Positions 1 through 11,900 of a stretch of 64,000 bases of DNA are shown piece after piece. The stretch's first letter is position 1, and the number at the start of each line of letters is the position of its first letter. The translations under genes and the position numbers were made by a program. The stretch spans positions 10,602,001 through 10,666,000 of the forward strand of contig AP026541.1 of NCBI GenBank assembly GCA_026075535.2, read 5' to 3'. Below the pieces are notes generated by a model. The model searched no databases. It worked only from the letters and a program-made list of their open reading frames with translations, and had not been told where the DNA came from. This DNA is from Tricholoma matsutake. Taxonomy: Eukaryota > Basidiomycota > Agaricomycetes > Agaricales > Tricholomataceae.

Positions 1-1987
1 AAAGATCTCCAAGTTGCCCACATTGTGAATGAAGACCGCAAAAAGAAGAATGAAGATGAAGACATAGTCAAAGGGAACTCACATTGTGCCGCAACAATAA
101 GAACAAGGATTATGCTGACCCCCCTCTCTTCTGGTATCATGAAAAATTCCCCGACTAATGAAGTGTGGTTATCTTCATGGCCGGCGACATCTATCGTCCA
201 TGGAGTGCTAAGAGGCACAGTCAGTGGCCAATTTCACTAACGGAGCTGCTATGACTGTCGACGAGCTGTCGAAATCCAACCGAGCTGAGAGTTGGCTGTC
301 TTCAGTCAGTTCTTTCTTGATGCAAGACGTCCACAGGAGGAGGAATTGTTCATATTGTAATCGTTTTTGCTGTGCGATAATGTATTTTTTGTTGTCTGGG
401 GGGAACAAGGTGGCCACGAATCACTGGACGATGTGGGGATCAAGCCGCAAAGTTCAAGATGCAAAGTTGAAGGCAGCAAGGGCGCAGCAAGACAGTTTCA
501 CGGCCAAGAAGACGATGTCACAGAATTGAATATTCTAGGTATGAGTGGGATGGACCGATGTGGGGGTGAAGACCAATTTCAATTTCAAAGTCCTTTGATG
601 GACCAAACTCTTTCGTCCGTCTGTAACTAATTTTCTGTTGCCTAGAACAGCCAACGACTCCGCTTTATATCTGTCCAATATTCCAACGAATATCCTCAAA
701 ATCCGAGCATCTCACGAGCCTCGACTATCGGGACGTTTGGTGATTCATCAACATCTCCAAATTTATTTGAGGATGGAGATATAAGTTCGTGGGGGCTTCA
801 CACCTTGCATTCAGGCGAATAAGCCCAAGGTTCAGAAGAAAACTCTGGGCTGAGGGTACATAATTCACTCAGGGAATACCAACCTGTGCTCTTCGCAGTG
901 AGCTACAATTTTTTCTACGTGCTATGACGAGATTACTGAACTTAGATAGATTTTTTGTGGTACAGCAAGGCAAAGAACGGATAATTGATCTTCCTCGGCG
1001 AAAATGCCCCCCTTTACTCGACTTCAATTCAATTGGTATTCAACCTGCACGTATTGTTTTCGGTGGATTCGTACTGGTCGAAAATCATGTGGCTGATATG
1101 CGTCTCCCTCCAATAAGTCATGAAACACCACAAAAGCTGGAGAAGACACCGAACTGCCAGTAATCGTCCCAGTGCCACCGCAATTTCATTTGTTATGCAG
1201 ACAACACCAACAATGGTGCGCATGCTCGGGCGTGCTCTGACTCGGAATTTCTGTATTGGTAAACTGGTTTCTCTCGCTGCGGATTCGTTGGAATTAACTG
1301 CCTTCCCCACTTACTTTCCCAAGGACATATCCGAAGACCATTATCTTCGCAACGAAACCAGGTCCTACCTCTACCTGTCTATCCCGTCCTGTAATTTGTT
1401 TTATTTTGCCAACAGTTACCTTTACAATCTCGTTCATGAACTCACTTCGAGTAACGCATGGTGTTTGGTTCTCCACAGGCTCGGTCAATTATTCCATACA
1501 TTGCATATGTAGGTTGCAAGAATTCCTCGTATTGATATAGGTTTTTATCGACGTTGCGTCCACCGTTCACTATCACTTTTTTACTGCTTCTTGGTCTCCC
1601 AGAGTCTCCCAGACATTCATCAAACCAGTGTATATTAAGATACCTACGTCATACTGATCCGTGATCTATGTACGCGCTTCCACTCGAAATACACGGGCCG
1701 AGAATCTGTCCGTACTGCTCGGTCCTATAGACTCTTGAGACAGCTTATCCGTATCTATTGTCTGGACCACCAATCGCAACTGTACGTGTGCAATTGTGCT
1801 GTCGACGCATTGCGCATTGCTTACCACGAATGTTCTCATCCACTCGGACCGTTGAATCACCGTGATGACGGAAAACTCCTGCCTCTCCCTTCACCCCCCG
1901 GGGAGGTGAGATCGGGCCAGGATGGATTAATGGATCGCCTCGTGACCTAACAAGCTGTGTGCAATTACCAACCATGCGGCAACACCT
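1..1987. other. Unassigned sequence
   Basis: No gene recognised. Several short open frames overlap on both strands. The reverse-strand frame at 1488-1294 and the one at 1310-1029 read like pieces of protein but show no family motif, and I could not join them with convincing splice sites. Base composition is ordinary and CpG is present, unlike the transposon block that follows. This may be intergenic or the remains of a decayed gene. Confidence 0.5.
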
Positions 1988-2044
1988 TTGTCCTCGTTCT
2001 CAGGCCTGTTTGAAATTTTCAACCAAGCTCGACTATCAGTTGCT

Positions 2045-2927
2045 ATGGATTGCAACTTATTTGATGTTTCTGCTTTGACTATGACTGCTCACGGACTACC
2101 CGTCATTCCTTCCCCAAGTTCGACCATAATGCTGTCAACCTCCAGACTGGAATACATTGATTCGACGGCGACAAATGTAGTTGGCACTTTATCGGCAATC
2201 ATGAAGGAGGTCGGCGTGCTGTTGAACCATGCGCCCTACGTCAGGGTGCTTGCAGGTGTCATAGTGCAGATAATCAACATAAAAGGGGTGAGTTTAGCTT
2301 ACGACGCAGTCGTTCTGACTTGATTTTTGTTCGGCAGGAAATCCAAGCAAGCAAGGAAAGATGATTGACAAAGTATTACGCAGGTCAGCGAAGATTCTGG
2401 ATGGGCTTCTCAAAGTTGCATTGTCACCGAGAAGGAATCAATTGACAGAGATGAAGGCTGGGTTGGATGAATACAAGAAGTATGGGTTGTAATTCCTTAT
2501 CTTGTCTCTGTTATAATGCTACTTTTGGGTCAGTCTTCTGGTGAACATTCTTAAAGTGTTGAAGAAACACACATCAAAGAGCTTTATTGACCAAGTGATC
2601 AACTGGGTGTCAAGGCTGGATGATCTGAATAGATACAATCACCTTATTGATGACTTCAATACAGATTTTATGGTGTGTTTTTTCATCATTTAATAGCCCA
2701 CATTAATCATATCTTTATTCCAATGATAGCTTGATCTTCAAATCCAACAAATGGTTGGCACAGATTTTCCACAACCCTCAACCCAGATTGAGTAAGCTAA
2801 ACTCACTGGATGTAATCTATTGATACAATTACTTTTACTAGGTCCTTTGTTTTCAAGCCTATTTTGCCACCACAACCTGCATTCATGGTAGGGAGAGACA
2901 AGGAGAAATCAGATGTTCCTGCAACAG
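2045..2927 (+). pseudogene. STAND/NACHT-type NTPase, N-terminal part (split gene, part 1 of 3)
   Basis: This is the N-terminal helical region of a fungal STAND (NLR-like) NTPase, a class of intracellular signalling ATPases linked to non-self recognition and regulated cell death. The first recognisable exon ends at 2287 with a GT donor and the next begins at 2338 after an AG. The following pieces (about 2338-2490, 2530-2670 and 2730-2800) carry the amphipathic helices common in this family. The exon from about 2843 has a proline-rich linker ending in a GRDKE motif, which normally precedes the P-loop. The start is uncertain: the ATG at 2045 is the first in frame, and a TTG-led frame opens at 1988. 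A one-base frame change is needed near 2360. The exon stops at target site AACAG (2923-2927), where copia-1 inserted. Family identity is from motif recognition; loss of function is inferred. Confidence 0.72.
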
Positions 2928-3298
2928 TATAGAACGTTGGCAGGAACCGGTAGGGAACTAGAATAGAATAACGAGATAACCTCAGTGAACGGACAATCAC
3001 TGTATTCAGTAGTAGTACCTAGAATAGAATAACGAGATACTACTATGGGTAAGTAAGGAAATAAATAAAATAGAGAAAGGGGACGTACACCTCAGTGAAC
3101 GGACAATCACTGAGGTTACGACGTAAAGCTACGAGGTATATAACGTCCCATATATGCTTTTCAAATAAGACGAGACATAGTTACCGTAGTTCTATAAATA
3201 GATGTAACGTACTAATAATAAATATCTTTGACAGTCAGCGAGCATTGGCGACCGCAGGCGAGCGCAGGCAGGTGCGGGGATGCCTCGATATGTCAACA
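2928..3298 (-). repeat. copia-1 3' LTR
   Basis: A 371-bp direct repeat of 7758-8129. In element orientation it starts TGTTGACATA and ends TATA, so its 3' terminus is TA and not the usual CA. It differs from its partner by 12 substitutions and one inserted base; 11 of the 12 are CpG versus TpG/CpA differences, and this copy keeps most of the CpGs. Confidence 0.95.
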
Positions 3299-3310
3299 CT
3301 CCCCCTCGAG
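3299..3310 (-). promoter_or_regulatory. copia-1 polypurine tract
   Basis: A purine run on the reverse strand (GAGGGGGAG core) directly upstream of the 3' LTR, the usual primer for plus-strand DNA synthesis. Confidence 0.75.
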
Positions 3311-3322
3311 GTGAACACCGGA

Positions 3323-6300
3323 CTAGATGACTCCGAGAAGAGTGCGAAATTTCTCGTACTTGACACGACCGAGTGACTTGGTGAAGATGTCGGCGATCAT
3401 GTCATCCGTGGGACAGTATTGCATCGTGATGTGGCCCGAGGTAATAGTTTGGCGGATGAAGTGGAAGTGAACGTCGATGTGTTTGGTGCGTCCGTGGAAT
3501 GTAGCATCCTTGGAGAGTCGGATCGCGCCTTGATTGTCACAGAAAAGTGTAGTAGGTAATGTAGAACTAAAAATAGAAGATAATTCAGTAAGTAATTTGT
3601 GAATCTATAAAATATCCTTCGATGCATGAGTTAACGCAACATATTCGGCCTCGGTGCTTGACAAAGTGATGATTGGTTGCTTCTTGCTGCTCCAATTTAC
3701 AACACCAGCTCCGATGAAGTAAGCGAACCCGGAGATAGAGTGACGATGCATTTGGGAAGCCCAATCTGCATCAGAATATCCCGTAATATCAGACTCATTA
3801 CCTCCCAGGACAAGCTTGAGACCCTTAGTGCCCGAGAGATAGCGAAATACGCGAGTCACGGCGATAAGATGTGTCATTCTAGGCGCGTCGAGATACTGGG
3901 ATAGAGTTGAGACAGCAAATGCAATGTCCGGGCGCGTCATAACGGCGGCGTACATTAAGGAACCGATCATTTCTCTATATTTGGTCTTTTCAGCGGGCGT
4001 GAGAAGTGTCGGTGATACGGCGGGAGAATCAAAGCTGAGGTCGATTCCAGACTCCATGGGGGTGATGGTAGTCCAGGCGTTTTGAAGACCGAATCGTGAG
4101 ACGATCTGTTCGACATATGCTTGTTGACTCAATGAAATGGTTTTGTCTTCGAGGTTGTGCGTGATGCTGACACCAAGAAGCCAGTTGATGGGACCGAGGT
4201 CTGAAATTTCGAAGCGCGTGGTGAGCTGCTTTTGGATGAGATTGTTGGCGCTCTCAGTGGAATCTGCAATGACAGTGAAATTGTCAGTAGCGGCAGCGAC
4301 GATAATGAATTTGTCACCATGATATAAATAGAACACGGCTTCATCTGCAGCGGATACGGAGTACCCGAGATCGAGGAAGAAACTTTTTACCTCGGCATAC
4401 CAGTTGTGAGCTCCTTGCTTTGATCCGTATACTGCAACAAGCCATTTACAGACCACATTTGGCTTGCCTTTGAGCTCTGGAGGTAGTTGACGAAATTTTT
4501 CATACTTTGGAGGAAGTTCCGAGTAAAGTTCTACACCGTCTTGCAAACGAGAATTGAGGTATGCATTTTTGACATCACATTGATGGACGGCGGCATTTTT
4601 CTGGGCTGCAAACGAGAGGAGGATCCGAAGAGTGGACACCCAGACTGTGGGAGCGAAAGTTTCGACGTAATCGACCCTGAATTGTTGCCTGAAGCCCTTG
4701 ATGACGAGTCGAGCCTTGTAACGGGCTACATTACCAGCTGCATCACGCTTATGGCAGAATACATAACGGGACGGAATGACATTTGCGTCAGGCGGCGGAA
4801 CGACGGGTATCCATGCATTGACTTTCTCCATTTGGGAAAGTTCCACATCAACCGCATCAGACCACTCTGACTGCTCATTGCTGTTTAACACCTCCGTTAG
4901 CATTGGTTCGTCTTCACTCACTACCATTGCCATCTCCATTACCTTGCTAAACCAGTCTTCTTCACGGATATCAAGCTCCACTCCCCCTGGCTCAAGGTCT
5001 CTGCCATCATCAAGAACGAAGGCAGCGTCTATTGCATCTGAGAAGTTCGCGGCGCTACGTGAGCTGGGAACTCGGTTGCGCTTTCCACGGCCGTATTGGG
5101 TTTTGTCGACCGGGGGAAGACCTGTAAGGGAGTTTCGTCGAGGTTTTCTTTGGTGTGGAGGTGGTATAGGTGTGTTGGATGGAGTTTGTGAGTTGTTATT
5201 GACATTTTGCGTTGCTGGTGAATTTTCAGCCGCATTATCAGAATTATCGACATTTGCAGGCGCTGGACCATTATCGACGGTTTTGGAGGGTGTGCCAGGT
5301 TTGTCGGGAGCATCAGGGGATTCGTCAGAGGATTTTTGAGACTGGGAAGTGTCAGAATTGGTGAGTATGTCTTCCACCCCCTCAATCGACGCTTCGTCAG
5401 GCTGGAGCGCCTGATCCTTGTCAAAATACATATCCCGTTCAATACTGACCTTACGTTTATTTGGCCAATAGATTTGGAATCCCTTGGACTCGTCATCATA
5501 ACCCACAAAATGAGCTTGCTCAGCCCTTGGCTCAAGCTTTCCTGCATCAAGCCACTTTATCCAAACCGTCGCGCCCCATTCACATAGCTGCGACAAGTCC
5601 GGCTTCTCCCCTGTTCCAATTTTGTGAGGAGTCTTCGATGCGGCTAGTCCCTGTGTTGGTACGTGGTTTTGCAGCCAGACATTGTGGCAGACTGCTTCAC
5701 ACCATAAATATCTGGGTAGGCCGGCCGCAATCATCATCGCGCGAGCACCGTTCATATGAGTTCGGTTTGCTCATTCAACTATGCCATTAGAAGCTGGGGA
5801 ATCGTGGACAGTGAGGTGTCGAACAGTACCAGCATTCTGAAGGTGCTCATTAAACTCTTTGCTGGTTAGTTCACCTGCATGATCACATCCAAATATTTTG
5901 ATGCGTGCACCACGCTGGACTAATGCCCATGCTTCGTACTTTTTGTACACACTGTATGCTTCAGATTTCGCCTTTAGGAAGTGAACTTTCTCCTCCCGGC
6001 TAGACAGGTCCTTGAATAGGAAATAATGTCTGTTTCCTCCGAGCGATGTGACTTTGGCTGGCCCCCATAAATCTGCAACAACCTTTTCCCCATACTTGGT
6101 GTATACCATCTTGCTTTTCTTGGGAAACGGTTTCTGATCCGCTTTGGCCTTTACGCAGGTCTCGCAGAAGTCAGGTTTTGAGTTCAAGTCCACTTCGACA
6201 CCTGTGACCATCCCGTCCTTTACCATTTTAAGCAAGGAGTCATGGTTGATATGGCCCATCTTGCGATGAAGCTCACTTATCGACATGAGCTTTGATGCGG

Positions 6301-7753
6301 AGTTCGCGGAGGGTGTTGGAGATGAGCTGAACAAACCGCTGATACGGTAGAGCCCCCGAACGAGAGGGATATGACCTACGATGTTCGACTTTGTGCTACG
6401 GATGATGCAACCCCCCCCTTTTATGAAGAGTGAGAATCTGGCTTTGTTGATGCAGGAGACTGATATGAGGGTGAATGCCAAGTGGGGTGAGTAGTATACA
6501 TTCTTGAGCGTTATTGGGGTCGGTTTCTGATCCCCGTTAGGTAGCTCAACCTTTAGATCGCCCTGTCCCAGTGCACTGAAGGTACGTCCCTCCGCGGCTC
6601 TGATGGGTTCAGGACTAATTTCTCTGTAGTTCAAAAATTTTGAACATTCAGGAGAGAAGTGTCGACTAGTGCCACTGTCAAGGATAATTCCATGATCTGC
6701 GGAAGTGGCATGGGCTTCTGCTTTGAAGTCAGAGGTAACAACAAGGGCAGTAGGATCTTCGGGTGTGCTATAGCTGAGCATTGCATAGTTTTCATCATCG
6801 TCTTTACCATCTTCGGCGACGTGCGCACTTGCTGATGCTGTTTTCTTTGCAGCCAGTCTCTTGAACCATTCCGGTGCCTCTTTCTCTTTTCCTCCCCCTT
6901 TTGCATAACACTGATCAATTGTGTGCCCAGGCTTGTTGCAGTTAGGGTTCGAGCAGCGTGTCTTTTCCTTCCCCTTTGGTTTATTCCTCCCCTTGCTGTC
7001 CTTGGATTTCATGGCCGCCATCATCGCTGCATTGGACTTATTGATTGAGTCCTCAAGGGCGAGTGAATTCGCTTCTTCGGTGAGATGCCAGATAAGATTA
7101 GCGGTGGTCAATTTCTTCCCGGACTTGTGAGCGGTGGCGTTAAGGGCAGTGAGAAGGGTTCGGTAGGTTGGTGTGAGTGAGAGAGATGTGCAGATATAGG
7201 ATACGAAGGATTCGTCGGTAACTGGGCAGTTCATTTCCATGAGTCGTTCCTTGATCTCATTCATCTTTGTTAGGTGTTCTCGCATGTCTCTGTTCTCTGT
7301 GAGTCGAAGAGTCTGAAGTTGGGTGAGGAGATTGGTTTCGTACATCGAGCCTTTGTCGGCGTGAATAGAAATGACTTTCTTCCATATGGCGGTGGCAGTA
7401 GTCTCGTTCTTGACCTGCAGGAATGTGGACTTGTTGACAGTTCGGTAAATTACCTCACATGCGGCTGCTTGGTGCTGCTTGTACTTGTCTTCCTCTCCTT
7501 GGTGTTTTTCGATGTCTTCTTCGCTCAACGGGACAGGATCACTTCCCTTGTAGAATTCGCCATCCTGTTCCCTGAGTGTAACCGGCTTTCGCGTGGTACC
7601 CATGAGGTGCCTCTTCAACCCCTTTGATGTGGCGAAATTGAGAATGCGCTCTTGGTAGGTAGACCAGTTAGATCCATCACTATGAAGTTTCAGCAGGTTC
7701 AAAGCTTGTGAGTTGTTTGTTAGAGACATTTCAGAGATATCATCAGGGCCCAT
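3323..7753 (-). pseudogene. copia-1 gag-pol polyprotein with two in-frame stops
   Basis: One frame of 1477 codons. Visible in order: Gag; a zinc knuckle (C-x4-C-x4-H-x4-C) near residue 270; aspartic protease with DSGTS; the HH/CC pre-integrase finger; integrase D, D and E residues, with E in the NGIVE motif; RT; and RNase H ending with SSTEAEY, the DNQGA motif and a KHIDV motif. The stop at 5773-5771 reads TGA where the family has Arg (CGA), next to the catalytic Glu. The stop near 3607 reads TAG where Trp is expected. Both fit C-to-T change on one strand. In the RT active site, near 4275, the expected TDD reads TDN, so a catalytic Asp is Asn. The start ATG (7753) lies inside the primer-binding site; a second Met 8 codons later may be the real start. 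The product would be non-functional. Confidence 0.93.
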
Positions 7754-7757
7754 AACC
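7746..7757 (-). promoter_or_regulatory. copia-1 primer-binding site (half initiator-Met tRNA type)
   Basis: The element strand reads GGTTATGGGCCC immediately after the 5' LTR. It is complementary to GGGCCCAUAACC, the anticodon stem-loop of eukaryotic initiator Met tRNA, not to a tRNA 3' end. Drosophila copia is known to be primed by a 5' half of this tRNA cut in the anticodon loop, and the same mode is inferred here. Confidence 0.85.
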
Positions 7758-8129
7758 TATAGAACATTGGCAGGAACCGGTAGGGAACTAGAATAGAATA
7801 ACGAGATAACCTCAGTGAATGGACAATCACTGTATTCAGTAGTAGTACCTAGAATGGAATAACAAGATACTACTATGGGTAAGTAAGGAAATAAATAAAA
7901 TAGAGAAAGGGGATGTACACCTCAGTGAACGGACAATCACTGAGGTTACGACGTAAAGCTACAAGGTATATAACGTCCCATATATGCTTTTCAAATAAGA
8001 CAAGACATAGTTACCATAGTTCTATAAATAGATGTAATGTTACTAATAATAAATATCTTTGACAGTCGGCGAGCATTGGCGACCGCAGGCAAGCGCAGGC
8101 AGGTGCGGGGATGCCTCAATATGTCAACA
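7758..8129 (-). repeat. copia-1 5' LTR
   Basis: A 372-bp partner of 2928-3298. Ten of the CpG sites that differ between the pair are decayed to CpA or TpG in this copy. It is followed by the second AACAG target copy (8130-8134). Confidence 0.95.
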
Positions 8130-8655
8130 AACAGTGCTGAACACAACTCAAGCAAACATTGCCATTTTAGGAGCAGGAGAAATAGGAAAAACAACTCTTG
8201 CTCTCTTTATCCTGCATGATCCTCAGGTTGTTGATAAACATTGTCTGCTATACTTTATCTCCTGTGAGGCAGTCTCATCTCTGGTGGTTCTACTGGGAGA
8301 AATTGCCAATGCCTTGCAGATTCCACAGGAAAGATGTGATGAACACTATATGATACTGTTCTCACTGCATTACAAAAGGAGGTTGCCATCTTATGTCTTA
8401 ATAATTTGGAGACAGTTTGGGACACTACAGCACATTGAGAAGAGATTGAAGGGTTTCCATCCCAGATTGGTAGCATCCCTGTGCTGACTCTTCTGGTTAC
8501 AATGTGGGGTACACAGTGGCCTTCTAGAGTATTCTGGTCCAAACCCCTGCTTTCACCTCTCACAGAATTAAATCTTGATGGCTCAAAGGAAATGTTTGAG
8601 AAAATGTTTCAGCCAGTGGATGAATTTGTGGATAGGTTGCTCAGAGATATGGATG
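8130..8655 (+). pseudogene. STAND NTPase, P-loop to winged-helix boundary (part 2 of 3)
   Basis: This continues the gene broken by copia-1. After removal of the element and one AACAG copy, codons run in frame from the linker into a beta strand followed by the Walker A motif GAGEIGKTT (about 8170-8196). Downstream are a conserved SCEA-like motif (FISCEAVSS here), a degenerate Walker B region near 8390 that reads CLNNLE where CLDNLE is expected, and a sensor-like LLVTM segment near 8495. A one-base frame change is needed near 8345, and a TGA near 8437 replaces an expected Arg codon. Several Trp codons stand where Arg is usual (CGG>TGG). The exon is cut inside the GxPLA motif at target GGATG (8651-8655) by copia-2. 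Confidence 0.82.
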
Positions 8656-8908
8656 TGTTGGAGCAGACTATATATGCTGCACAGCAGAAGAGACAACAAG
8701 TTCCTTACAATCTACCTGGGGTTTAGTAAGACTTACAGCTAGGGTTAGCAGAGGTAAGAACACTCTGTATTCCTAGTACGGTACAGGTTCTCCTTATATA
8801 CATAAATATAAGGCAGTCACATGACTCAGGAATGTGTTTACCACATGTATGTGCAGTAAGCACAGTAACATGTGTATGCTGCATGTATCATGGGGATTAA
8901 TTTCAACA
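8656..8908 (-). repeat. copia-2 3' LTR
   Basis: A 253-bp direct repeat of 15219-15470 with canonical TG..CA ends. One CpG remains, near 8782. Confidence 0.94.
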
Positions 8909-8917
8909 CCCCCCCTC
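8909..8917 (-). promoter_or_regulatory. copia-2 polypurine tract
   Basis: The reverse strand reads GAGGGGGGG directly before the 3' LTR, as expected for the plus-strand primer. Confidence 0.7.
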
Positions 8918-8941
8918 AAAACTGTACAGCACTCTAAGCAG

Positions 8942-11900
8942 CTAAGTTTGAATCTCGAAAGTAATTCCGAGAGAGTCTCTAAATTTCCTGAATAGGATGG
9001 TGCCAAGGTTCTTTGTGAACATGTCAGCTGGATTATCACTTCCAGGAATGAAAACGACTGTAACTTTGTCATTTTCTATGCATTTGTGGGTATAGTGGTA
9101 GTGAATGTCTATATGTTTGGTCCTTCTTTCCTGAACTGGATTTGATCCAATAAAGATGGATCCCTGATTATCAGCACAGATTGGTATGTGTTTCAGTATA
9201 TATCCAAGTTCCTGGAATAAGGACTCTATCCATGCTATCTGCCAACAAGTGTCGGAGAGAGCCATATATTCGGCTTCTGTGGATGACAGTGCTACAGTTT
9301 TTTTGTAAATGGTGATGATGCTCAACCCGGAAACCCAAACAAAACCTACTAAATGGCTTTGGATGGTATAACACAAGTCAGAGGAAGGTTGCGAGGCCCT
9401 CTAGATGTCACCTGTCAGATCAACCATCAAATAGTCATAAAAGGACTGCTTGTCAAAGCAATTCAAAACTAAAAGAATGTGTTTCAAGGTTTTTTGAGGT
9501 TTTTTGAGGAATTTCGTGGCTAGATTGATGAATTTGGAGTGCGCAAATATGTTCAGATGCAAGATCAGGGGACTAGATGAGTAATAGAAGCAAAGCAAAG
9601 GTGAATTGAGGGAAACGAGAGCAAAAATAGTGTAATGCAAGGATTTTCGAAGATTTTCAAAGAAGTTTAGCATAAAACACCAAACTTCAGACTGAATAAG
9701 ACTAAACTGTACTCTCAAATCACTGCGATCTGGGAGGAAGATGATGATTTTCTTGTTTTTCTTTGTATCTAGTACATCTTTTTATATAAAATAAAGAAAG
9801 TACCTAAAAAGGCTAGAGAACATGAGGCAAACATGTGGAAAACTCGAGGCAAAAGACAATAGAAGTATATCAGAACAATAAAGTGAGACTAGAAAGGGTG
9901 AATATAACACATGATGAAGAAATAATAAGAAAGAATAGCTAAAAGCGGACTGTCCTTGTTATAAATTGCATAAAACATCGGAAACTGCTTTGAGCGGATT
10001 GTATGTGTGCACATGCAGTCGAAATGTGTTTGATATACTCAAGATAGTGTCCCATGTGTCCAGCATGCATCTGAAGATTGTTCGAATAGGAAATACTGTG
10101 TCTGAAGATATTTTTTGAGGTTTGAGGTTTTTTGAAGATTTTTGAAGTTTCTTCGGACTTTGTTCATGGCCCAAGATTGGTGCGATATTGCTCGAAACTG
10201 GTTCGGAACTCATTGATGATGTTCCCAGTGTATATTCTGAGCTGTCCAAAGGTTGGGAGAATTGTATTATGGTGGCCAAAGGCATGCGAAGCATTTCAAA
10301 GTGTTGCAAAGATTTTTGAAGCATTTTTGTGACTTTGTAGAGGTTTGTAGAACTTTGGAGGGGTTCATATGGGTTTGTAGAGCTTTGTAGAGGTCTGTAG
10401 AGACTCATAGAGCTTTGACAATGATTGTAGATGTGTTTTCCAAGCTTAAATGACAAGGTGGACCTATCAACGGGACTGCCAGCACACAATGCCACTCGCT
10501 AGAGTATCAAAGTAACCCATTGTAGATCGGCGCTTGACAGTGTCAGCTGCCCAATCAGAATCTGTGAAGGCCTGTAGCCCTTCGGATTTCTCTCCATCGT
10601 AGACAATATTATATTTCTGGGTTCCCACCAGATAGCGCATGATGTACATCGCTTTGTCTAGATGTTCTTGGCTAGGATTAGCCGAGAATTGCGACATCTT
10701 GATTACTGCGTAAGCAATATCAGGTCGTGTTCTGAGCATCAGATACAATAAAGATCCAATCACAGACTGATATTTTGATCTAAGTGCCACATTTGGTGTC
10801 ACTGTGTTTTCCGATGGTTTGTAACCAGTTGGGAGTGGAGTGGGGGCAACTTTGGCATTTGTCATCTCGAACCTCTTGAGCACTTTGGCAAGATATTCAG
10901 TTTGATCAAGTTTGACTTTATTTGTGGTCTGGGTGATGCGCATGCCTAAGAATTCCATGACTTTTTCAGTACTATGGCACTCCCAATGCTTTAGACAAGC
11001 ATTCTTCTTTTCATCCACAAGTTTCTTGTTCTTCCCCATGAACAAGCCATCATCAACATAGACCAGCACAATAACAATGCTGCCTGTCTTAGGATACTTG
11101 TGTATGAAAATGCCAGCATCAGAGCTGGTGCACACAAACCCAATGGTGCACATAAATGCATCTAGCTCTTTCCACCATGCTAGTGAGGCCTGTTTAAGGC
11201 CATATAATGCTCGGTGTAAGCACATTACTTTGTGCTCTTTTCCCTTGAGTCTGAAACCCTCGGGTTGATCCATATAGATCTCCTCATCTAGTTTGCCATA
11301 TAAAAATGCGGTTTTTACATCTAGACCTGTCATATACATGCCTTCTAGAGATGCAAGTGCAAACATGAGGCGTATGGTCTCATAGCGGACTATGGGTGAG
11401 AAAATCTCATCAAAGTCAACACCTTTAACTTGTGAAAAGCCTTTGGCCACAAGTCTGGCTCATTTTCTTCTGTCCAATTTCATGGAGAAAACCCATCTAT
11501 TTTCAATTGTTTTTTGATCATGTGGAAGATCGATGATGTCATAGACTTGTTGCTTGTGAAGAGCCTCTAATTCTTCATGACAAGCCTGTTTCCACTCAAG
11601 TTGCTGCTGCCGTGGTAGGTGCGCAATATCGCGAAATTGGTTTGGAACTTGGCTTATTTGCTTGATGGTGTGACTGCTTTTGACAACAGCCAGCAAATAA
11701 GCTTATCTCCACCTTCCTTGGTTATCTTCTTAATATAACCTGCTTTGTCCAGTTCCCCCATTGGGTGATCATGTTCTTGATTATTGGAATTGGGCACACT
11801 CTCATGGGGTGCCGAACTCGGTCCAGCAACCAGTTCTTGCTGTTGAGATCATGGTCATGTTCAGTTATGATCTGAATCTTGACCCACAGATCTCTTCCAA

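Larger units (their letters stand above)
2928..8129 (-). mobile_element. copia-1: complete Ty1/copia LTR retrotransposon
   Basis: A complete element of about 5.2 kb on the reverse strand, with LTRs at 2928-3298 and 7758-8129, flanked by a perfect 5-bp target duplication AACAG (2923-2927 and 8130-8134). A primer-binding site (7746-7757) abuts the 5' LTR and a purine tract (reverse complement of 3299-3310) abuts the 3' LTR. One gag-pol frame fills the interior in the copia order Gag, protease, integrase, RT, RNase H. It sits in an exon of the STAND NTPase gene just before the P-loop. Two in-frame stops and an altered RT active site make it inactive now, although its structure is intact. Confidence 0.95.

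Noticed and set aside
1029..1488. Reverse-strand exons before the STAND gene
   Set aside because: The pieces are short and hydrophobic and could not be joined by consistent splice sites; no family could be named.
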